A DNA stretch of 31,771 bases. It comes from Corynebacterium sp. Its GTDB lineage: Bacteria > Actinomycetota > Actinomycetes > Mycobacteriales > Mycobacteriaceae. The stretch lies in contig NZ_JASLIP010000053.1 in NCBI RefSeq assembly GCF_030152825.1, forward strand, positions 1 through 31,771, read 5' to 3'. Below, piece by piece: positions 1 to 7,104 of the stretch. The translations under genes and the position numbers were made by a program. Numbering within the stretch: position 1 is the stretch's first letter; the number at the start of each line of letters is the position of its first letter. The notes beneath the pieces were generated by a model that made no database searches, was not told the DNA's origin, and worked only from the letters and a program-made list of their open reading frames with translations.

Positions 1-57
1 ACCTGCGCTGATGGTACTGCACCTGGGAGGGTGTGGGAGAGTAAGACGCCGCCGGCA
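1..57 (+). rRNA. rrf: 5S ribosomal RNA, 3' end (partial)
   Basis: The first bases match the 3' third of actinobacterial 5S rRNA: the loop E/helix IV block around GATGGTACTGCACC, then GGGAGGGTGTGGGAGAGTA, then a closing GCCGCCGGC that would be the 3' half of helix I. About half of the molecule lies outside the window. The exact 3' end (about 57) is estimated from the helix. A contig starting inside 5S is typical of a draft assembly broken at a repeated rRNA operon. Confidence 0.9.
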
Positions 58-71
58 TTAAACTTTCATAG

Positions 72-150
72 TGGTGGTGCGACGTGTTGTTGGTTGTTCC
101 CGTTTTGGACGGGTGATGATCGACAGTACGTCGCACCACCATTTTTATTT
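72..150 (+). terminator. rRNA operon terminator (long stem)
   Basis: A perfect 14-bp inverted repeat, 72-85 (TGGTGGTGCGACGT) against 128-141, encloses a 42-nt loop and is followed by TTTTTATTT. It sits directly behind the 5S RNA and is the expected intrinsic terminator of the rrn operon. Confidence 0.9.
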
Positions 151-156
151 CCCTAT

Positions 157-181
157 AGCCCCCAAACCAACGGGGGCTTTT
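157..181 (+). terminator. second, tandem rrn terminator
   Basis: AGCCCCC at 157-163 pairs with GGGGGCT at 172-178 and runs into TTTT. It is a backup intrinsic terminator behind the first one and insulates the following exporter gene from rRNA transcription. Confidence 0.8.
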
Positions 182-243
182 GGTGTCTCAACCCTAGGTA
201 CCCGAACCGGAGTGAATTCGAAGAAGCTGGAAGCCGTACAAGC

Positions 244-1779
244 ATGACCGAAATCGCCAAGGACCCGCGCCGCTGGTTCCTCCTCGCCACCGTCGGCATG
301 GGAGTGTTCCTCGTCTGCCTGGACAACACAGTCCTCTACACCGCCCTCCCCACCATCGTGACGGAACTCGATGCCACCGCACCCCAGATGCTGTGGATCA
401 TCAACGCCTACCCCATGGTCATCTGTGGGCTCCTCCTGGGCACCGGCACCCTCGGCGACAAAGTCGGGCATCGGCGACTATTCATCATCGGCCTCATCAT
501 CTTCGGGCTCGCCTCCCTCCTCGGCGGTTACAGCACCAACGTCGCTACCCTTATCACCGCTCGAGGCCTGCTAGCGATCGGCGCGGCAACCATGATGCCC
601 GCCACCCTCGCCCTCATCAGGCACACATTCGAAGAGCCAGCCGAAATGAACCTCGCGATCGGCATCTGGTCAGCGCTGGCCACCCTCGCGGCAGCGTTCG
701 GCCCGGTGGTCGGCGGACTCCTCCTCGAATACTTCCGGTGGGGGTCTGTCTTTCTCATGAACGTCCCCATCGTCCTCGCTGCGCTCATTGCGCTGCCCTT
801 CGTCTCCAAGCGCGACGAGCCCAACCCGGATCAAGCCTGGGACTTCCGCTCCGTGCTCCAGGCAATGATCCTGTTGGTCTCCTTTGTGCTCTTCATTAAG
901 CAGCTCGCGCACCGCCCGGTCGACTGGAAGGTCGTCACGATCGCTATTGTGGTGGCGCTGATCTTCGGCTTTCGGTTCACGAAGCGTCAGGGCCAACTGC
1001 AAGAGCCACTCCTGGACTTCGGCATCTTCCGCTCCCCGCCATTCCTCTCCGGCGTCTTCGGCGCCGGCCTCGCGATGTTTGCGGTAGCAGGCTTCGACTT
1101 CCTCACCACCCAGCGCCTCCAGCTCATCGACGGCTTCAGTCCACTGCACGCAGGCGTGTACGTCACCATCGTCGCTGTTGGATCCCTGATCAGTTCCCTC
1201 ATTGCCGGCCGGCTGTACACCGTTCATCGCGCGAGGCCGTTCATCACCGGGGGCATGGCAGTGGGTGCCCTTGGTGCGATCATTGTTGCGGTCGGCTCCA
1301 ACGCTAACTCCAACGCGGTGATCCTCACCGGGCTCGGGGTTCTTGGGATTGGCCTCGGTGCGTCCATGGCGGTGTCCTCGATCGCGATGATCGGCGGGGC
1401 ACCCCCGAATCGCGCAGGGATGGCCTCCTCCGTCGAGGAGGTCTCCTACGAACTCGGTGCGCTCTTGTCCGTCGCCATTCTCGGCAGCGCGATTACCCTC
1501 GTGTACTCCGTTTTTTACGACGTCAACGCGCCCGCGCACGCAGGTGTCCACGGATCTGTGGGGCACGAGCCGAATGTGAGCCTCCAGGACGCCGTCCAGT
1601 TCGCCGCCGGTCTGCCAGACGGGTCCGTGAAGGCAACGGTGCTCCAGCATGCGCACGACTCTTACCTCAGCGCCTACACCCTGACCGCTCTTATCGTGGT
1701 CCTCGTGCTGGCCGCGGGTGCGCTGTACACGAACCGACTGCTGCGCCATCGGGAGCCCGGCGAATCGGAGAAGGTCTAG
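244..1779 (+). CDS. DHA2-family drug/proton antiporter (SmvA/QacA-like)
   Basis: Inner-membrane major facilitator of 511 residues, the usual length for 14-helix DHA2 exporters that expel quaternary ammonium compounds and dyes in exchange for protons. Visible family marks are an acidic residue in helix 1 (FLVCLDNTVLYTALP), motif A in the first cytoplasmic loop (LGDKVGHRRL), motif C-type glycines with GPVVGGLLLEYFRWGSVF, and the segment SVEEVSYELGALLSVAILG. These resemble Salmonella SmvA more than EmrB. The ATG at 244 is chosen because it begins just before helix 1; the frame stays open upstream to 31 but would run through both terminators. The Shine-Dalgarno is weak (GAAG about 15 nt upstream). 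It is monocistronic and convergent with the next gene. The substrate is not readable from sequence. Confidence 0.85.
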   Translation: MTEIAKDPRRWFLLATVGMGVFLVCLDNTVLYTALPTIVTELDATAPQMLWIINAYPMVICGLLLGTGTLGDKVGHRRLFIIGLIIFGLASLLGGYSTNVATLITARGLLAIGAATMMPATLALIRHTFEEPAEMNLAIGIWSALATLAAAFGPVVGGLLLEYFRWGSVFLMNVPIVLAALIALPFVSKRDEPNPDQAWDFRSVLQAMILLVSFVLFIKQLAHRPVDWKVVTIAIVVALIFGFRFTKRQGQLQEPLLDFGIFRSPPFLSGVFGAGLAMFAVAGFDFLTTQRLQLIDGFSPLHAGVYVTIVAVGSLISSLIAGRLYTVHRARPFITGGMAVGALGAIIVAVGSNANSNAVILTGLGVLGIGLGASMAVSSIAMIGGAPPNRAGMASSVEEVSYELGALLSVAILGSAITLVYSVFYDVNAPAHAGVHGSVGHEPNVSLQDAVQFAAGLPDGSVKATVLQHAHDSYLSAYTLTALIVVLVLAAGALYTNRLLRHREPGESEKV

Positions 1780-1860
1780 AGCCAGCATCCAGAGCGTGCC
1801 CGCGGCCGGCAGCATTCTGCAGGCTATCGTCGAGCCGGTCGCTGCCGTCGCAGCAGGCGC

Positions 1861-2982
1861 TTAGAAAGTGGAAAACTCCCGCAGCTTGCCCGTGAGCGGA
1901 TCCTGGAAGCGCAGCCTCTGGGCGGTGAGTTCCATCGGGCGGCTGAAATCCTCCTCGTCCGCGAACGGCGGGCTCGGCAGCGGCGTGCTCGGGTCGTGCA
2001 GTGCCGCATCCGAAAGCTCCTCGTAGAGAGGGTCGTTGAGAATGGGCAGCCCGAGGCTCCGCAGGGCGACGCGCAGCTGGTGGGTCTTGCCCGTCTCCGG
2101 CACCAGTTCCCAGACCAGCACCTCCCGCTCCCTCGGGGTGGGATCCTCGGCGGTAGCCAGAACCCGGCGCTCCGAGCGCACACCCACCACCTTTGTCAGC
2201 GCATTCGGTGGCGCCGGAAACATATCGTGGCCAGGGGAGGAATCTGTCGCACCGGAATCTGGCGCGCTGAAAGCCTCGATCGCCGCGGCCTCCGGCTCGA
2301 CAAGATAGGTCGCCAGCCTGCCCCGTTCCTTCACCATGTGGTGGCGCAGCAGCCACGGTTGTTCCGGCGTTGGCGCGGGCCACTCCCGCCAGCCCCGGAA
2401 TCGTGGGAGAGGAGAGAAGGGCGCCTCATCGGCCGGCAGAGTCACGGCCTCGTAGGTTTTCTCCGGCACCCGCTCATCGAAAAGCCGCTGGTACGGGCCC
2501 CGAACTTCGGGTCGCACGGTGAACATCAACACGCCACGGGTCAGCCGGTCCAGCCGGTGGGCCGGGCTCAGCTCGGGGATTCCGAACTGCCGGCGGGCTC
2601 GGACCAGGGCGGTCTCCACGATGTGCTGGCCCCGTGGCAAAGTCGCCATGAAGGGCGGCTTATCGACCACCAGCAGGTTGGCGTCCTGAAAAAGGAGGCG
2701 CAACTGGCCAGGAACCGGGCGCTCGGGGGCTGGGCGGCGGTAGAAGTTGATGTAGCGACCGGGACGGACGACGTCGCTGGGGGAGAGGGGGCGACCGGCG
2801 TCGTCGACGACCTCCCCGGCGGCAAAGCGTTCCAGCAGGGCGGCCTCGTCGTCCTCGGGGTGGCGGTGGCGCTGGGCGGAGATGAGCTCGCGGAGGAAGT
2901 CGAGAGCAGTGGTGGGTTCCGCGGTATGTGGCAAGGCCACCCTGGAGGGATTGAGGCCATCCTTAATTGCGAGGGGAACCAT
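1861..2982 (-). CDS. RluA-family pseudouridine synthase
   Basis: Predicted RNA pseudouridine synthase of 373 residues. The core reads NLLVVDKPPFMATLP (about 102-116), then HRLDRLTRG with the catalytic aspartate at about residue 145, then the C-terminal ETGKTHQLRVALRSLGLPILND block, all hallmarks of the RluA class. The N-terminal 90 residues (AALLERFAAGEVVDDAGRPL) resemble a degenerate S4-like RNA-binding segment. A low-complexity insertion, roughly residues 250-280, with SAPDSGATDSSPGHD breaks the core and is probably a surface loop. The target RNA (23S rRNA or tRNA) cannot be told. The start at 2982 was chosen over an upstream GTG at 3129 because the extra 49 residues overlap the divergent small gene and resemble nothing in the family. 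Confidence 0.88.
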   Translation of the reverse strand: MVPLAIKDGLNPSRVALPHTAEPTTALDFLRELISAQRHRHPEDDEAALLERFAAGEVVDDAGRPLSPSDVVRPGRYINFYRRPAPERPVPGQLRLLFQDANLLVVDKPPFMATLPRGQHIVETALVRARRQFGIPELSPAHRLDRLTRGVLMFTVRPEVRGPYQRLFDERVPEKTYEAVTLPADEAPFSPLPRFRGWREWPAPTPEQPWLLRHHMVKERGRLATYLVEPEAAAIEAFSAPDSGATDSSPGHDMFPAPPNALTKVVGVRSERRVLATAEDPTPREREVLVWELVPETGKTHQLRVALRSLGLPILNDPLYEELSDAALHDPSTPLPSPPFADEEDFSRPMELTAQRLRFQDPLTGKLREFSTF

Positions 2983-3003
2983 TAGGGTGCTAAAACTTTC
3001 TTC

Positions 3004-3162
3004 ATGGATCTCAACGTGATTATGAACTCGCTCGCCAACTTCTTTGCTACCGACTTCGGCCGTGGGGTCAAGGGCTTCCTCCTGGTCCTCTGGGAGCTGA
3101 TCTCCCCATCCAACGCACCGGGCGCCCACGACGTCCCGCTGCCGGAGCCCAAGAAGCCTTAA
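3004..3162 (+). CDS. 52-residue amphipathic/membrane peptide, function unknown
   Basis: A short gene I do not recognise. The translation starts MDLNVIMNSLANFF, has a hydrophobic stretch at about residues 22-33 (VKGFLLVLWELI) and ends in a proline-rich tail finishing EPKKP. It is followed 11 nt later by a good terminator, so it is a complete transcription unit 21 bp from the divergent pseudouridine synthase. It has no clear Shine-Dalgarno. Size and amphipathic character recall the small corynebacterial outer-membrane channel peptides PorA/PorH, but I see no alignable identity, so that is only a possibility. Confidence 0.6.
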   Translation: MDLNVIMNSLANFFATDFGRGVKGFLLVLWELISPSNAPGAHDVPLPEPKKP

Positions 3163-3173
3163 TGCAGCTTAAG

Positions 3174-3197
3174 ACCCCTCCAAAGAAGGGGTTTTTT
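3174..3197 (+). terminator. intrinsic terminator of the 52-aa gene
   Basis: ACCCCT (3174-3179) pairs with AGGGGT (3187-3192) over a 7-nt loop and runs into TTTTT. Confidence 0.85.
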
Positions 3198-3307
3198 CGT
3201 CTGATCCCTCCGGTTATTGGAAATCAATTCATTGCGGTAGCGAGCGCGATGAAAAGCCAGGATAATGGAGGTAGGACAGAAGTTCTATTGGGAAGGACAC
3301 AGTCGCG

Positions 3308-4213
3308 ATGAGCGATCAACCACAGAATACCAACTCCGGACGCGAGATTATTGTCGCAGTGGACGGCTCCGAGGCCAGCAACACCGCTGTTCTCTGGGCG
3401 GCCAACGCCGCGCTGAAGCGCAACCAGCCGCTGAAGCTCGTCTCCGCGTACACCATGCCGCAGTTCATGTACGCCGACGGCATGGTTCCGCCGCAGGAGC
3501 TTTACGACGACCTCGAGGGCGAGGCCAACGATCGCATCGAGACCGCCCACGAGCTGGTCCGCAACTTCAACGCGGACATCAAGGTTTCCCACGCGGTGAA
3601 GGAGGGCTCCCCAGTGGATATCCTCCTGGACTTCTCCCGCGACTCCGAGATGATCGTCATGGGCTCCCGTGGCCTGGGCGGGCTCTCCGGCCTGGTCATG
3701 GGCTCCGTCTCCTCCGCGGTTGTCTCCCACGCCGACTGCCCGGTCGTGGTCGTGCGCAAGGATAGCGACGTCAGCGAGGAGTCCAAGTACGGCCCGGTCG
3801 TCGTCGGTGTCGACGGCTCCGAGGTGTCCCGCCAGGCGATGGAGCAGGCCTTCCGCGAGGCATCTGCTCGCGGCGCTAGCCTCACCGCCGTACACGCCTG
3901 GAACGACTCCCAGTTCTACGCCTCCTACGCGGGCCTCAACGCCGGCGAGCAGGAGAAGGCCGAGCACATCGCCCTGCTGAAGCAGGAGATCGCTCCGTTC
4001 GCTGAGCGTTACCCGGACGTGAAGGTCACCGAGATCCTCGCCCGTGACCGCCCGGTCGGCGCGCTGCAGGACGAGGCCGAGGGCGCGCAGCTGCTTGTCC
4101 TGGGCTCCCACGGTCGCGGCGGCTTCCGCGGCATGCTGCTGGGCTCCACCTCCCGTGCGCTGCTGCAGTACGCACCGTGCCCAATGATGGTCGTGCGTCC
4201 GCGCAACAAGTAG
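3308..4213 (+). CDS. universal stress protein, tandem UspA domains
   Basis: Cytoplasmic nucleotide-binding stress protein of 301 residues with two UspA domains, the arrangement common in actinobacteria (Rv2623-like). Domain 1 starts at IIVAVDGSEASN and carries the ATP-binding loop GSRGLGGLSGLVMGSVS; domain 2 starts at VVVGVDGSEVSR and carries GSHGRGGFRGMLLGSTS. Both loops fit G-x2-G-x9-G-S, so both sites should bind ATP. GGAAGGA lies 13 nt before the ATG. The preceding 110 bp hold AT-rich promoter-like sequence (GATAAT near 3262) but no certain box. In related bacteria such proteins act in persistence and redox or hypoxic stress; the specific role here is not shown. Confidence 0.92.
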   Translation: MSDQPQNTNSGREIIVAVDGSEASNTAVLWAANAALKRNQPLKLVSAYTMPQFMYADGMVPPQELYDDLEGEANDRIETAHELVRNFNADIKVSHAVKEGSPVDILLDFSRDSEMIVMGSRGLGGLSGLVMGSVSSAVVSHADCPVVVVRKDSDVSEESKYGPVVVGVDGSEVSRQAMEQAFREASARGASLTAVHAWNDSQFYASYAGLNAGEQEKAEHIALLKQEIAPFAERYPDVKVTEILARDRPVGALQDEAEGAQLLVLGSHGRGGFRGMLLGSTSRALLQYAPCPMMVVRPRNK

Positions 4214-4233
4214 GATGCTTGACTGAGTTCTTT

Positions 4234-4274
4234 TCCCCTGGCCTGACTACCCATGGCCAGGGGAGAACTTTATT
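4234..4274 (+). terminator. intrinsic terminator of the usp gene
   Basis: TCCCCTGGCC (4234-4243) pairs perfectly with GGCCAGGGGA (4255-4264), followed by GAACTTTATTT. It lies 20 bp after the stop codon. Confidence 0.75.
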
Positions 4275-4304
4275 TGATCGAAAAGAAGAGGAAGTGACCG
4301 AGGG

Positions 4305-4982
4305 ATGGGGCCCGCCAAAAAGGCCACGGCAAAGAAAGCTGCGGTGAAGAAGACCACCGCCAAGAAGGCCACGAAGAAGGCCACCTCCAGGCGGCGTAAC
4401 CGTCCGGGCCCTCGGCAACGCCTGCTGGCCAGTGCCACCAACCTCTTCACCACCGAAGGTATCCGCGTGATCGGCATTGATCGCATCCTCCGGGACGCCG
4501 ATGTCGCCAAGGCCAGCCTCTACTCCCTCTTCGGCTCCAAGGACAACCTCGTGGTCGCCTACCTCGAGGCGCTCGACCAGAAGTGGCGCGAGGACTGGGA
4601 GGAGCTCGCCAAGGATTGCGAGAAGCCTGAACAGCGCATCATCGCCTTCTTCGACCTCTGCATCAAGACCGAGCCGGAGAATAACTACCGCGGCTCCCAC
4701 TTCCAGAACGCCGCCAGCGAATACCCGCGCCCCGAGGTGGAATCCGAGGTGCGCATCCGCCAGGCCGCGATGGCCCACCGAACCTGGGTTCGCGAGACCA
4801 TGGCCGACCTGCTCACCGAGCGCTTCGGCTACACTTCCCGTTCGCTGGCCGACCAGCTGATGATCTTCCTCGACGGTGGCCTCGTGGGCTCGAAGATGGC
4901 CCGCCACGTCGGCCCCCTGGAGACCGCCCGGGACATGGCCAAGCAGCTGCTGCTCACCGTCCCGATGAGCTACCACATCTAG
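4305..4982 (+). CDS. TetR-family regulator with lysine/alanine-rich N-terminal tail
   Basis: DNA-binding repressor of 225 residues. Residues 1-32 are a low-complexity basic tail built from AKKAT/KKTTAKK units resembling histone H1 or the HupB tail. The TetR domain follows: helix 1 PGPRQRLLASATNLFTTEG, then the helix-turn-helix IDRILRDADVAKASLYSLF with the usual GSKDNLVVAYLE exit. The C-terminal ligand domain contains FQNAASEYPRPE, like the GCxxxNxxxE patch of AcrR/LmrA-type regulators. GAGGAAG lies about 11 nt before the ATG. No efflux or enzyme gene is adjacent in a divergent arrangement, so the target is unknown. The tail is unusual for TetR proteins and probably adds non-specific DNA contact (inference). 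Confidence 0.87.
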   Translation: MGPAKKATAKKAAVKKTTAKKATKKATSRRRNRPGPRQRLLASATNLFTTEGIRVIGIDRILRDADVAKASLYSLFGSKDNLVVAYLEALDQKWREDWEELAKDCEKPEQRIIAFFDLCIKTEPENNYRGSHFQNAASEYPRPEVESEVRIRQAAMAHRTWVRETMADLLTERFGYTSRSLADQLMIFLDGGLVGSKMARHVGPLETARDMAKQLLLTVPMSYHI

Positions 4983-5040
4983 CCAGGACCAGACCCTGGG
5001 CTCACCCGCGCCGCTGTGTCGGCCGTATTTCGCCGAGGCA

Positions 5041-5082
5041 CGGCTAGTGGGTGCTAGTTGCGCGTACTAGTTGCGGCTAGCG
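5041..5082. repeat. short CTAG-containing direct repeats
   Basis: The 42 bases before the YidC stop codon contain CTAG four times at 10-16 bp spacing, two of them inside CTAGTTGCG. It is simple repeat drift between two convergent genes; no hairpin with a U-tract is apparent. Confidence 0.4.
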
Positions 5083-6024
5083 GCGGTGCCGGCCGGTGCG
5101 CCGCTTCTGCCGCTTAGCGACCCTCTTCTCCTCTTTCTTCTCCATGCGGCGCTGCAGCTGCATCTCATTGTGGGCGTGGAACTCCTCCGTATACGGGTGG
5201 GTCTTATCGCTCCACAGGTGAATGCCCTGCGTGATCGTCAGGGTGCACAGGTTATTACTCAGCCAGTACACGAAGACCATCACCGGCAGCGGGCCTAGCA
5301 ACCCAAACAGGATCGGCATGAAGAACACGATCGGCAGCATCACCTTCAGCAGACCCAGCGCGAAATAACTGAATCCCTGATCCGGATCCATCGTCGCCTT
5401 CGTCCGCCGGATCGAGAAGATCATGTTCGTCGCCGTGAAGGTACTGGCCAACAGCACCATCGGCAATGCCACCCGCAACACGCTCGCCTGATCCGTGCCC
5501 AGGTTCGCCAGGGACTGCTCCGGCATCTGCACGTAGGTGATCAGCGGGACGTCGAAGATGCGGGCATGCATGAAGGTGTAGACGTCCTCGTCAGAAAGGG
5601 GACCGAAACCGTGGAGGTTATTCGGATCCACCACGCCGTTCGGGCGCGCCACCCGCAGCAGCATGCGGTACAGGCCGAGGAACACGGGGATTTGGATCAG
5701 CGCCGGAAGGCAGCCGTCCCGCATCCGGTAGCCGCCCTCGAGCTGCATCTGCTTGCGCCGCTTGTTGAGCTCCTTGCGCGACTCCGCGTCCGTGCGCCCC
5801 GCGTACTCCTGGGTTAGCGCGTGCAACTGCGGGCGCAGGTTGGCGAGGGTGCGGGAGGAGCGGATCTGGCGCAGGGTCAACGGCGCGAGCAGGCTGCGCA
5901 CCGTCAGCACTAGGAAAATCACCGCCACGATCCAGGCGGTGCTGGGGGCAATGCCGAAGACCTTGGTGAAAAGCACGTGCCAGAGCTTCAGCACCAGCGC
6001 AACCGGGTATTCGACGATAATCAT
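5077..6024 (-). CDS. yidC2: YidC/Oxa1-family membrane protein insertase (paralogue)
   Basis: Polytopic inner-membrane insertase of 315 residues that helps fold and insert membrane proteins. It has the family order: first membrane segment near 3-20, a second with WIVAVIFLVLTVRSLLAPL leading into the conserved-arginine region LRQIRSSR, a charged cytoplasmic hairpin, CLPALIQIPVFLGLYRML, and the later helices including LPVMVFVYWLSNNLCTL. The C-terminus is very basic (KKEEKRVAKRQKRR), as in ribosome-binding Oxa1 proteins. It is not beside rnpA/rpmH, where the housekeeping yidC normally lies, so it is probably a second copy; the symbol is tentative. Start 6024 is supported by a -10 box placed for a leaderless transcript; the frame extends to a GTG at 6057. 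Confidence 0.85.
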   Translation of the reverse strand: MIIVEYPVALVLKLWHVLFTKVFGIAPSTAWIVAVIFLVLTVRSLLAPLTLRQIRSSRTLANLRPQLHALTQEYAGRTDAESRKELNKRRKQMQLEGGYRMRDGCLPALIQIPVFLGLYRMLLRVARPNGVVDPNNLHGFGPLSDEDVYTFMHARIFDVPLITYVQMPEQSLANLGTDQASVLRVALPMVLLASTFTATNMIFSIRRTKATMDPDQGFSYFALGLLKVMLPIVFFMPILFGLLGPLPVMVFVYWLSNNLCTLTITQGIHLWSDKTHPYTEEFHAHNEMQLQRRMEKKEEKRVAKRQKRRTGRHRR

Positions 6025-6031
6025 GAAAAGA

Positions 6032-6041
6032 ACCTTAGCGT
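6032..6041. promoter_or_regulatory. overlapping divergent -10 boxes (yidC2 / sortase)
   Basis: On the minus strand TAAGGT (6032-6037) lies 7 nt before the yidC2 ATG. On the plus strand TAGCGT (6036-6041) lies 8 nt before the sortase ATG at 6050. The two hexamers share two base pairs, so both genes would be leaderless and the two polymerases could not open their promoters together. Placement is read from sequence; activity is inferred. Confidence 0.55.
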
Positions 6042-6049
6042 GTAAAGTA

Positions 6050-6844
6050 ATGCGCACGAGCGACGGTAAGCACCGCCGGAAGCTGGACCCGATCAGCGTC
6101 CTTGGCGAAATCTTCGTAACCTTCGGGGTGATCGCCCTGCTCTTCGCATTCTACGAGGTGTACTGGACCGATATCTCCTCGGGACGCGAGCAGGCCCTCG
6201 TGGCAGGAGACCTCGATAGCCAGTGGGATTCCCGCAACCCGCGACCGCTCACGGAGATCACCGAAGGCGTGGCTTTTGCCCGTCTGCACCTCCCCTCCTT
6301 TGGTAGCGACTTCAACTTCGCCGTGGTCAAGGGCACCAGCGACGCTGACCTGACGAAGGGGCCGGGCCACTATCTCGACAGCCAGGGACCCGGCGAGCGG
6401 GGCAACTTCGCGATGGCCGGCCACCGCGTCGGCCGCGGATCCCCGTTCAACGACCTGGGCCTGCTGAAGACCTGCGACGCCGTCGTCGTCGAGACCGCCG
6501 GATCGTGGAACATCTACCGGGTGCTGCCCATCGACGTCCCCGCCGATCAGCGCCACGCCGCAGCGGCGGAGTGCCTGCCCGAGAAGGTGGCGGAACAGAT
6601 GTCCAGCGGTCCGTATGCGGGCGTCCAGGGCCGCCACATCACCCTGCCCAGCGACATTAACGTCATCAACCCCGTCCCTGGCGCCCCCGGGTTGGAGGTC
6701 GGGCCCGAGGACGCGGCCCTGCTGACGATGACCACCTGCCACCCGCAGTTCTCTGATGCGGAGCGCATGATCGTCCACGCTGTTCTCGAGAAGAAGGAAC
6801 CCAAGTCCCCCGGCTACGTGCCGGCAGAACTCACGGAGGTCTAG
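6050..6844 (+). CDS. class E sortase (housekeeping type)
   Basis: Membrane-anchored transpeptidase of 264 residues that would link surface proteins to the cell wall. It has a short cytoplasmic start, one transmembrane helix at about 20-38 (IFVTFGVIALLFAFYEVYW) and the sortase domain. Catalytic His125 lies in AMAGHR, Cys230 in TMTTCHP and Arg239 in SDAERM, matching the class E TLxTC signature with Met for Leu. No pilin or LPxTG substrate gene is nearby, which suits the housekeeping sortase (SrtF-like in C. diphtheriae). The ATG at 6050 is preferred over 6023 because TAGCGT lies 8 nt upstream and the longer form would overlap the divergent start. It is followed 3 nt later by a small membrane protein gene, surely one operon. 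Confidence 0.9.
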   Translation: MRTSDGKHRRKLDPISVLGEIFVTFGVIALLFAFYEVYWTDISSGREQALVAGDLDSQWDSRNPRPLTEITEGVAFARLHLPSFGSDFNFAVVKGTSDADLTKGPGHYLDSQGPGERGNFAMAGHRVGRGSPFNDLGLLKTCDAVVVETAGSWNIYRVLPIDVPADQRHAAAAECLPEKVAEQMSSGPYAGVQGRHITLPSDINVINPVPGAPGLEVGPEDAALLTMTTCHPQFSDAERMIVHAVLEKKEPKSPGYVPAELTEV

Positions 6845-6847
6845 ATC

Positions 6848-7003
6848 ATGTACGCCGCACTCTGGAGAATGCTGCCCGGCCCGTGGTGGGTGAAGCTGAT
6901 CATCACGCTCGTGGTGCTGGTCGCCATCTTCCTCCTGCTGATGGAGGTCGTGTTCCCGTATATCGGCCCGATGATGCCGTGGACGAGCGTGGCCGTGGAC
7001 TAA
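6848..7003 (+). CDS. 51-residue single-helix membrane protein linked to the sortase
   Basis: A small gene starting 3 nt after the sortase stop. The protein begins MYAALWRMLPGPWWVK, then has one strongly hydrophobic helix (residues about 17-38, LIITLVVLVAIFLLLMEVVF), then a short outer tail ending SVAVD. A tiny protein with this MYAALWR-LPGPWW start follows class E sortase genes in other actinobacteria as I remember it, so it is likely conserved and functionally tied to the sortase. No function is established; it could be a partner or stabiliser of SrtE in the membrane (inference). A 9-bp inverted repeat (7010-7018 with 7030-7038) follows the stop. Confidence 0.8.
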   Translation: MYAALWRMLPGPWWVKLIITLVVLVAIFLLLMEVVFPYIGPMMPWTSVAVD

Positions 7004-7009
7004 GCGGGC

Positions 7010-7038
7010 CGCTGGCGGGCATGAGGTGACCGCCAGCG
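7010..7038 (+). terminator. hairpin after the sortase operon
   Basis: CGCTGGCGG (7010-7018) pairs perfectly with CCGCCAGCG (7030-7038). There is no U-tract, so it may be a transcript-end stabiliser rather than a true intrinsic terminator. Confidence 0.45.
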
Positions 7039-7104
7039 TCGCGGGCGCGCCGGGGGCAGCCGCGCGGAAGCTGCGGAGGACCAGGGAATGGGGGGAGCGC
7101 CGGC

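Noticed and set aside
670..1815. 381-codon open frame antisense to the exporter
   Set aside because: Charged, His/Asp/Arg-rich shadow of membrane-helix codons; no ribosome site and no family.
6023..6049. Earlier sortase start (MKRTLACKV extension)
   Set aside because: It would overlap the divergent yidC2 start codon and has no ribosome site; the -10 box at 6036-6041 fits the start at 6050.
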